From assembly GCA_009699615.1 (NCBI GenBank), contig WLNV01000020.1, positions 1-14,170 on the forward strand: DNA of 14,170 nucleotides. The letters run 5' to 3'. The stretch is from Actinomycetota bacterium (GTDB lineage: Bacteria; Actinomycetota; Thermoleophilia; Solirubrobacterales; Solirubrobacteraceae). This document shows, in pieces, positions 8,001-12,523 of this stretch. The first letter of the stretch is position 1. The number at the start of each line of letters is the position of its first letter. A model generated the notes under the pieces. It searched no databases. It worked only from the letters and a program-made list of their open reading frames with translations, and was not told the origin of the DNA. The translations under genes were made by a program, and so were the position numbers.

Positions 8001-9274
8001 CAGCGCTGGAGGGCTTGGAGCAGGTCACCGGCGAGTACCTGCTCGACCGCACCCAAAGCCCGAAGATCGACACCAAGGTTTCCGACGAATCGCTCCGCGT
8101 ACTTAATGAGCAGCTGCTGACGGCGCCGGAAGGCTTCGATACTCACAGCAAGCTTGAGCGACAGCTCGAACGTCGCCGCGTAGCCGTTGGCGAGGCGGGC
8201 GGGATCGACTGGGCCCAGGCTGAAGCTCTGGCGCTCGCGTCGCTGCTGACCGAAGGCGTTCCGATCCGGCTGACCGGGCAAGACTGTGAGCGAGGCACCT
8301 TCAGCCAGCGTCACCTCGTCTTCCACGATGCGACGACGGGACTGACCTACTCGCCGATTCAGCACCTGCCCGACGCGCAGGCCCCGATCGAGATCCACAA
8401 CAGCCCGCTCTCCGAGGCCGCCTGCCTCGGCTTTGAGTACGGCTACGCGCAGGAAGCGCCGGATTCGCTGGTTCTTTGGGAGGCCCAGTACGGCGACTTC
8501 GCCAACGGCGCCCAAGTGATCATCGACCAATTCATCGCCAGCGGTCTCGCGAAATGGGGCGAAAGCTCACGCCTGACCCTGCTGCTGCCTCACGGCTATG
8601 AGGGCGCAGGGCCGGAGCACTCCTCCGCGCGCCTCGAGCGTTTCCTTCAGCTCTGCGCAGAGGGCAACATGCGCGTCGCCAACCTGACGACGCCGGCGCA
8701 GTACTTCCACCTGCTGCGCCGTCAGGCAACGATCGCCAAGCGCAGGCCGCTGGTGATCATGACGCCGAAGTCGCTGCTGCGCCTGCCTCAAGCAACGAAC
8801 CGTCTGAGTCACCTGACCGAAAAGCGTTTCTACCCCGTCCTCGCAGAACCGCGAGTGCCGGAGGAGAAGATCACGAGGCTTCTGCTTTGCACCGGAAAGA
8901 TCTACTACGACCTCGTCGGGCATGAGCGCCGCGAAGCCAACGAGCGCGTCGCGATCGGCCGTGTCGAGCAGCTCTACCCGTTCCCCGAGAGCGACCTCCG
9001 CGAGCTGCTCGCCCGCTATCCGAATCTGGAAGAGATCGTCTGGGTGCAAGAGGAGCCGCGCAACATGGGTGCCCGCGAGTACATGTTCCCGCGCCTGATG
9101 CAGATCCTCCCGGAAGGCTTCGAGCTCGGCTACATCGGCCGCCCCGAACGGGCCTCACCGGGAGAGGGCTACCCCGCTGCCCACAACGCCGAGCAGCAGC
9201 GAATCCTCGCCGACGCGCTCGACCCTCAGATCGAGGTCAGCCCGTTCCCGGATAAGACTCCCGGCGAGCGCTGA
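5021..9274 (+). CDS. kgd: Fused 2-oxoglutarate dehydrogenase E2-E1 (Kgd/OdhA type) with two lipoyl domains and a subunit-binding domain
   Basis: Single 1417-residue chain for the TCA-cycle oxidative decarboxylation of 2-oxoglutarate to succinyl-CoA. Domains in order: lipoyl domain 1 (about 6-81, STDK lysine K47); lipoyl domain 2 (about 108-184, K150); Ala-rich linker; peripheral subunit-binding domain (about 215-254, ending GTGAGGRVTKADVLA); E2 acyltransferase core (about 265-495) with YDHRVIQGAESG at 468-479; Pro/Ala linker (about 506-530); thiamine-diphosphate E1 (531-1417). The E1 part shows HRGRLNVLA (712-720), GD (823-824) to NNQVGF (856-861) as the ThDP motif, RGTFSQRH (1091-1098) and WVQEEPRNMGA (1341-1351). 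The E2 motif has Gln where classical E2s have Asp (DHRxxDG), the same change as in mycobacterial Kgd. Relatives are about 1220-1260 aa and lack lipoyl domains. The ATG fits the lipoyl domain start, but the ribosome site is weak. E3 is not in the window. Confidence 0.95.
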   Translation: MAVSTTVQVTLPAMGESVNEGTVLEWLKAEGERVEVGETLVEVSTDKVDAEIPSPAAGTLLKIHAAAGETVQIGAVLAEIQADDGGSSAVTAAAPSDDAAAESDTPAEIIDIVAPSAGESVSEGTLLEWLVKPGDKVQDGQTIVEFSTDKVDVELPAPASGTITELLAESGDTIAVGQLIARMEKGPASAALPAASAGQPAKSNGKADSVAVPEGVRASPVAARVAAAEGVAIGSISGTGAGGRVTKADVLAASSGGNGTAPSGSVTELRGGAATLARYMDESLSIPTATSIRTIPVTQMDARRKELKAADRKVSFTHLIAWAIARTAADQMPVMAHHFLEQDAKPMRVDDGAVNLGIAVDVEKKDGSRTLMVPVITNAGTMDFVAFKAAFDELIDKARTNTLSADDLVGANMTLTNPGGIGTGASVPRLMPGQGTIVATGSIGYPVGLENAGAAIGAEKVMTITSTYDHRVIQGAESGRFLQAIEQRLSGDHEFYDEIFASLGVPLSPTPQAPKPTAPAAAVGGDGERSGEWLLEIMQAVQKATALVKAFRTHGHLAATLDPLGTPPVGDPALDPEGLGLTDAMMRRIPSKMLNIFVPGENLAESLPYLREIYTGTMAYESEHIASHRQRHWLRERIEGSVYRKPLEPEAQRQLLQRLLAVDALERFMHKAYLGQQQFSIEGLDMTVPMIDQAIELAAGAGAQEVVIGMAHRGRLNVLAHNLGRPYETIFGEFEGTSTVQVVKAVTEIPQGGTGDVKYHHGYERDFTLREGASVLVKLESNPSHLESVDPVVIGATRAAQTDRSGPVAERNPTLAMPLILHGDAAMPGQGVVAETFNLQGLDGYKVGGTLHLIQNNQVGFTTDIEDARSTHWASDLAKGFDVPIIHVNADDVEACISAVDLAMAFRAEFGHDVLIDLIGYRRFGHNEADEPAYTQPEMYAEIKRHQRACELYAAKLIEAGVVTRDEVDAWQQKVWDQLSGRHQDLKERIKEASALEGLEQVTGEYLLDRTQSPKIDTKVSDESLRVLNEQLLTAPEGFDTHSKLERQLERRRVAVGEAGGIDWAQAEALALASLLTEGVPIRLTGQDCERGTFSQRHLVFHDATTGLTYSPIQHLPDAQAPIEIHNSPLSEAACLGFEYGYAQEAPDSLVLWEAQYGDFANGAQVIIDQFIASGLAKWGESSRLTLLLPHGYEGAGPEHSSARLERFLQLCAEGNMRVANLTTPAQYFHLLRRQATIAKRRPLVIMTPKSLLRLPQATNRLSHLTEKRFYPVLAEPRVPEEKITRLLLCTGKIYYDLVGHERREANERVAIGRVEQLYPFPESDLRELLARYPNLEEIVWVQEEPRNMGAREYMFPRLMQILPEGFELGYIGRPERASPGEGYPAAHNAEQQRILADALDPQIEVSPFPDKTPGER
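5036..5572 (+). repeat. Tandem lipoyl-domain duplication within the dehydrogenase gene
   Basis: The two N-terminal lipoyl domains (residues about 6-81 and 108-184) align without gaps over 69 positions with about half identical by hand count. The shared core includes GESVxEGT, LEWL and STDKVD. Both modifiable lysines sit at the tip of the expected beta-hairpin. A short acidic, Ala-rich linker separates them. This looks like an internal duplication, old enough for the copies to have diverged. Confidence 0.85.
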
Positions 9275-9278
9275 TCAG
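9271..9278. other. Shared palindrome carrying both stop codons of convergent genes
   Basis: CTGATCAG is a perfect 8-bp palindrome. Its TGA (9272-9274) ends the dehydrogenase on the plus strand. The next three bases, TCA (9275-9277), are the TGA of the YceI-family gene on the minus strand. There is no intergenic base between the two convergent genes and no terminator hairpin with a T-tract. Confidence 0.9.
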
Positions 9279-9805
9279 GCGGCAATAAACTCGAGGTCGA
9301 TCGTCAGCTTGACGTCGTTCGAGAGCGCGAAACCGCCCTTCGGCAGCGGCGCATTCCAGTCGAGGCCAAAGGCGGTGCGGTCGATCTTTGTTTCAAGGCC
9401 GACGCCGCGCTTCGTGTTGCCCATCGCGTCCTCGATCGCATCGGTGATGTGACCGCTCGCGGTGACCGAGTGGGTAATCCCCTTGATCGTCAGGTCGCCG
9501 ACGACCTCGGCCTTCTCGCCGTCGCGCGTGACCGAGGACGAGACAAAGCTGATCTCTGGCGTGTTCTCAGTATCGAAGAACTCAGGGCTCTGCAGGTGGC
9601 CGTAAAGGTTCTGATCCTTTATGACGATTGCGTCTGTGCGAACCTTGCCACTGAGCGAGATCTGACCGTCAACCTCTGTCAGCGTTGCGTCTATGTTGTC
9701 GAAGCTTGCGCGAAAGTTCGCTACCAGCATGTGGCGGACTGAGAATGCTGCGGTCGAGTGCGACTGCACGAGCGTCCAAGTATGAGATGCGATTGGGTCG
9801 GTCAC
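9275..9805 (-). CDS. YceI-family protein
   Basis: Lipocalin-like beta-barrel of the YceI family (PF04264); members bind long isoprenoid or amphiphilic lipids, and many are periplasmic. This one has 176 aa and no signal peptide, so it is probably cytoplasmic, as in many Actinobacteria. The family N-terminal pattern is W-x-L-x4-HS-x4-F-x-V-RHM, seen as WTLVQSHSTAAFSVRHM. Further family elements are SPEFFDTENTPEISF, GDLTIKGITHSV and IDRTAFGLDWNAPLP near the C-terminus, followed by LSNDVKLTIDLEFIAA. The start is a GTG at 9805-9803 with GAAAGGT (9817-9811) 5 nt upstream, a good Shine-Dalgarno. It is convergent with the dehydrogenase at zero spacing and divergent from the YjbQ gene. The ligand is unknown. 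Confidence 0.92.
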   Translation of the reverse strand: MTDPIASHTWTLVQSHSTAAFSVRHMLVANFRASFDNIDATLTEVDGQISLSGKVRTDAIVIKDQNLYGHLQSPEFFDTENTPEISFVSSSVTRDGEKAEVVGDLTIKGITHSVTASGHITDAIEDAMGNTKRGVGLETKIDRTAFGLDWNAPLPKGGFALSNDVKLTIDLEFIAA

Positions 9806-9828
9806 GGTTTACCTTTCGAGTGTGGGTA

Positions 9829-9842
9829 GTTGCAGGCGCAAC
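9829..9842. promoter_or_regulatory. Small inverted repeat between divergent YceI and YjbQ genes
   Basis: GTTGC (9829-9833) and GCAAC (9838-9842) form a 5-bp inverted repeat around AGGC, inside the 84-nt gap 9806-9889. It could be an operator half-site pair or a short hairpin, but an element this short is easily due to chance. I see no convincing -35/-10 pair in this gap. Confidence 0.15.
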
Positions 9843-9889
9843 CATAGCAGGCCGCGACTCCCTGCTCCCGCAAGTGCGACGATGGAGAG

Positions 9890-10321
9890 ATGTGGAGCCA
9901 GACGCAGATCACGCTCCAGCCGCGACCGCGTGGGATTCATCTTGTCACCGGCGAAGTGCTGGCGGCGCTTGATGATCTCGAGATCTACTCGGTCGGCCTC
10001 TGCCAGCTTTTCATCCGCCACACATCGGCTTCGCTGACGCTGGGCGAGAACGCATCGCCCGATGTCCGAGACGACACGCGCAGCTGGCTCGACGCCGCCG
10101 TACCTGAGAGCTTCCCTTGGAGCCACACGCTCGAAGGGAGCGACGATATGCCGGCCCACATCAAGAGCATGATTACCGGCCCGTCGCTGCTGCTGCCGAT
10201 AGCCAATGGCTCGCTGGCCTTAGGCACCTGGCAAGGGATCTACCTCTGCGAACATCGCGACCACGGTGGGACGCGGTCGCTTATCGCCACGCTAAGTGGC
10301 GAAACCACCTCCGGCGCTTAG
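9890..10321 (+). CDS. YjbQ-family protein (UPF0047, secondary thiamine-phosphate synthase-like)
   Basis: Small conserved enzyme of 143 aa. The family takes its common name from weak thiamine-phosphate synthase activity in E. coli YjbQ, and the physiological role is unsettled. The signature is nearly complete: RPRGIHLVT (12-20), HTSASLTLGENASPDVRDD (44-62), LEGSDDMPAHIKS (81-93), GPSLLLPI (97-104) and LGTWQGIYLCEHRDHGGTR (111-129). The conserved His residues, probably metal-binding, are present at 44, 90 and 122. The ATG at 9890 fits the family N-terminus (MW-x-Q), but GGAG at 9884-9887 is only 2 nt away, too close for a normal ribosome site. GACGAT at 9878-9883, ending 6 nt before the ATG, is one base off TAnnnT, so a leaderless start is possible. 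It is convergent with the enoyl-CoA hydratase with a 1-nt gap. Confidence 0.93.
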   Translation: MWSQTQITLQPRPRGIHLVTGEVLAALDDLEIYSVGLCQLFIRHTSASLTLGENASPDVRDDTRSWLDAAVPESFPWSHTLEGSDDMPAHIKSMITGPSLLLPIANGSLALGTWQGIYLCEHRDHGGTRSLIATLSGETTSGA

Positions 10322-10322
10322 C

Positions 10323-11099
10323 TCAGCGGCCTTTCCAGACCGGCTCGCGCTTCTCGGTGAAGGCAACGGCGCCCTCTTGCGCATCTTCCGATCCGAATAC
10401 CGGACCGGCGATCTCCATCTGCTTGTCCCAGAACTCTTCGTCGGTCCAGTCGCGCCTCGCTTCGAGAATCTGCTTCGTGGCAGCCAAGGCCAACGGGCCG
10501 TTGCAGGCAATCTGCTCGGCGAGCTCAATCGCTGCGTCGAGCGCGCTGCCGGGCTCGGCAAGGCGGTTGACAAGCCCAAGCTCATAGCCGCGCTCAGCCG
10601 TGATCGGGTCGCCGGTCAGGGCCATCTCGGTCGCGACATTCAGCGGCAGTTTGCGCGGCAGGCGCAGCAGCGCGCCACCAGCAGCAACTAGCGACCGCTT
10701 GACCTCCGGCACGCCGAGCTTGGCTCCCTTAGCTGCGACGAGCATGTCGCAGGCCAAGGCGATCTCAAGCCCGCCGGCAACTGCGAAACCTTCGACTGCG
10801 GCGATCAACGGCTTCAGCGGCGGCTGTTGAACGATGCCGCCAAACCCCCTCGTCGGATGCCAAGGTGTCTCACCCGAAGCAAACCCCTTGAGGTCCATGC
10901 CGGCACAGAAACCGCCACCGGCCCCCGTAAGAATGCCGAGCGTCAGCGTGTCATCGGTATCGAGCAGCTCAGCGGCGTCCCCGATCCCGTCAGCGACGGC
11001 CTTGTTGACCGCGTTGCGCTTGTCAGGGCGATTGATCGTGATGATCAGAATGTTGTCGCGGCGCTCAGTGAGGACCGCGCTCTCAGTGGATTCAGGCAT
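10323..11099 (-). CDS. Enoyl-CoA hydratase/isomerase (crotonase superfamily)
   Basis: Cytoplasmic acyl-CoA enzyme of 258 aa, normal for single-domain crotonases; probably hydrates a trans-2-enoyl-CoA in fatty-acid or related acyl-CoA breakdown. The oxyanion-hole segments are GGFCAGMDL (62-70) and VAGGLEIALACD (107-118). Glutamates at both classical catalytic positions are present: E112 in AGGLE and E132 in GVPEVKR. PEVKRSLVAAGGALLRLPR is a common pattern among actinobacterial EchA-type proteins. The C-terminus, AFTEKREPVWKGR, is also typical (FxEKRxPxWxG). I chose the ATG at 11099. The frame stays open to 11198, but the extra N-terminus would be low-complexity and antisense to the MBL gene. 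TAGAGT ends 7 nt before the ATG, consistent with leaderless expression. The substrate is not predictable from sequence alone. Confidence 0.93.
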   Translation of the reverse strand: MPESTESAVLTERRDNILIITINRPDKRNAVNKAVADGIGDAAELLDTDDTLTLGILTGAGGGFCAGMDLKGFASGETPWHPTRGFGGIVQQPPLKPLIAAVEGFAVAGGLEIALACDMLVAAKGAKLGVPEVKRSLVAAGGALLRLPRKLPLNVATEMALTGDPITAERGYELGLVNRLAEPGSALDAAIELAEQIACNGPLALAATKQILEARRDWTDEEFWDKQMEIAGPVFGSEDAQEGAVAFTEKREPVWKGR

Positions 11100-11106
11100 G
11101 GCCGAC

Positions 11107-11112
11107 ACTCTA
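11107..11112 (-). promoter_or_regulatory. Candidate -10 element for leaderless enoyl-CoA hydratase transcript
   Basis: Minus-strand TAGAGT followed by 7 nt (GTCGGCC) and the ATG at 11099. No ribosome binding site is visible. It faces away from the MBL-gene promoter in a 56-nt divergent gap. No -35 match is seen. Confidence 0.4.
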
Positions 11113-11143
11113 TGACGCATCGCCTTCCCGGCGCTCGCCGCTA

Positions 11144-11149
11144 TACGCT
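11144..11149 (+). promoter_or_regulatory. Candidate -10 element for leaderless MBL-fold hydrolase transcript
   Basis: TACGCT ends 6 nt before the ATG at 11156, placing the likely transcription start at the A of the start codon. No Shine-Dalgarno sequence is present between them. No clear -35 is seen. Confidence 0.4.
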
Positions 11150-11155
11150 TAGACG

Positions 11156-11821
11156 ATGAAGATGGTTGCCCGCGACGTCTACCAGCTGCCGTTGACACCG
11201 CGCAGTGGAGTCAACGCCTACCTCGTAGGCGACGTGCTGGTCGACTCCGGCTTCCCGCTTCACACAAAGAAGCTGCTGCGCCAGACGTCAAGCCGCACGA
11301 TTCACGCGCACGCACTGACGCACGCCCACACTGATCATGCCGGCGGCTCAAAGAAGCTCAAGCAGGCACTCGGGATCCCGGTCTGGGTCGGCGCCGACGA
11401 CGCTGACGTACTGCGCAGCGGTCGAGCCGAGCCAGGCGCCGTCCCGTTTGGCCGCGCCGCGCTGAAGGCGTACGTGAAGTTCCCCGGCGTGGAGCCGGAT
11501 CGCGAACTGCGCGAGGGAGACGAGATCGGCTCCGGCTTCGTCGCGCTCGAGACCCCCGGCCACAGCCCCGGCCACCTCGCCTACTGGCGCGAGGAGGACG
11601 GCACGCTGATCTGCGGCGATGTCTTCTTCAACATGAGCATCGCGACGACCGCTGTCGGGCTGCACACGCCGCCAGGCTTCTTCACGCCCGACCCGGCGCA
11701 GAACCGTGCCAGCGCGCGCCGCCTCGCGGCGCTGCAGCCAAAGCTGGTGCTGTTCGGCCACGGCCCGCCTCTGCGCGACCCGGTCGCCCTGAGCGCTTTC
11801 GCTGCCGCGCTCGTCGATTGA
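11156..11821 (+). CDS. MBL-fold metallo-hydrolase
   Basis: Soluble dinuclear-metal hydrolase of the metallo-beta-lactamase fold, 221 aa. The ligand set is complete: HAHTDH with H56, H58, D60 and H61; H136 in TPGHSPGH; D155 in CGDVF; and H202 in LFGHGPPL. It begins with the usual beta-strands VNAYLVGDVLVDSGFP. ETPGHSPGHLAYW is typical of the glyoxalase II-like, thioesterase-like branch. The actual substrate is unknown, and there is no signal peptide, which argues against a beta-lactamase role. The ATG at 11156 is followed by an in-frame ATG two codons later. It is convergent with nucS with a 7-nt gap and divergent from the crotonase gene. Neither neighbour explains its job. Confidence 0.9.
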   Translation: MKMVARDVYQLPLTPRSGVNAYLVGDVLVDSGFPLHTKKLLRQTSSRTIHAHALTHAHTDHAGGSKKLKQALGIPVWVGADDADVLRSGRAEPGAVPFGRAALKAYVKFPGVEPDRELREGDEIGSGFVALETPGHSPGHLAYWREEDGTLICGDVFFNMSIATTAVGLHTPPGFFTPDPAQNRASARRLAALQPKLVLFGHGPPLRDPVALSAFAAALVD

Positions 11822-11828
11822 GTCCCGT

Positions 11829-12512
11829 TCAGGGCTCGAACAGCGTCAGATCAGGCTCACGTTCGCCGCGCACAACCGCGAGGTCAATCTCAACGCAGGC
11901 GATGCCACGGTCCTCGGCCAGCGTCCGTGCCTGCGGTTTGATCTCCTGAGCGGCCAGCACCCCGCGGCAATCGGTCATCGCCGGGTCGCGGCGGATGAAC
12001 TCGAGGTAGCGCGTTAGCTGCTCGACGGCATCGATCGTCGCGACGCGTTTGATCTCAACGGCGACCCATCCATCGCCCTCGTCGCGGCACATCAGATCGA
12101 CCGGGCCAATATCGGTCGGCCATTCGCGCCGAACCAGTCGGAAACCCTCGCCGCAGAACTGCGGCGCCTCGGCGAGAGCCTCCTGCAGGTGCGCCTCAAC
12201 TCCGTCCTTCTCCAGCTCCGCCGCCTCGCCCATGTCGTGCTCAACGTCGGAGATCAGCTCCGAGATGCGGATCTCCAAGCGGTCCTCGGTCTTGCCGGCG
12301 CGCTTGCGGACGGTGATCCGCTCCAGCGGCTCACCGTGATGCTCGATCACGGTTGGGGGCGTCATCCAGTTCTGCGGCTTGTAGCCGCCGCTGTCGGCGT
12401 GGATCATCACCGACCCGTCGTCCTTCAGCATCACCAGCCGCAGCGCCTCGGGGAGAACTGTGTCCAAGCGACCGGTGTAGATAACTTCGCAGCGGGCAAC
12501 GAGCAGGCGCAT
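11829..12512 (-). CDS. nucS: Mismatch-specific endonuclease NucS
   Basis: NucS (EndoMS) cuts both strands at certain DNA mismatches and is the basis of non-canonical mismatch repair in most Actinobacteria, which lack MutS/MutL. This copy has 227 aa; mycobacterial NucS is of similar length. The N-terminal DNA-binding domain has the family start MRLLVARCEVIYTGRL and HADSGGYKPQNWMTPP. The C-terminal RecB-like nuclease domain shows GPVDLMCRD (D139) and AVEIKR (E153, K155), then IDAVEQLTRYLEFIRRD. The C-terminal DLTLF (221-225) matches the beta-clamp binding motif of bacterial NucS. The ATG at 12512 is chosen because it gives the conserved MRL start; the frame is open upstream only by overlap with the glycosidase gene. 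It starts 11 nt after the glycosidase stop, which may mean cotranscription. TAGCCT, 8 nt upstream, is a weak own-promoter candidate. Confidence 0.96.
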   Translation of the reverse strand: MRLLVARCEVIYTGRLDTVLPEALRLVMLKDDGSVMIHADSGGYKPQNWMTPPTVIEHHGEPLERITVRKRAGKTEDRLEIRISELISDVEHDMGEAAELEKDGVEAHLQEALAEAPQFCGEGFRLVRREWPTDIGPVDLMCRDEGDGWVAVEIKRVATIDAVEQLTRYLEFIRRDPAMTDCRGVLAAQEIKPQARTLAEDRGIACVEIDLAVVRGEREPDLTLFEP

Positions 12513-12523
12513 TAGCGCCGAGG

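Noticed and set aside
11100..11198. Upstream extension of the enoyl-CoA hydratase by 33 codons
   Set aside because: The extra residues are low-complexity Ser/Arg/Ala, overlap the divergent MBL gene, and precede the normal crotonase N-terminus. The ATG at 11099 fits better.
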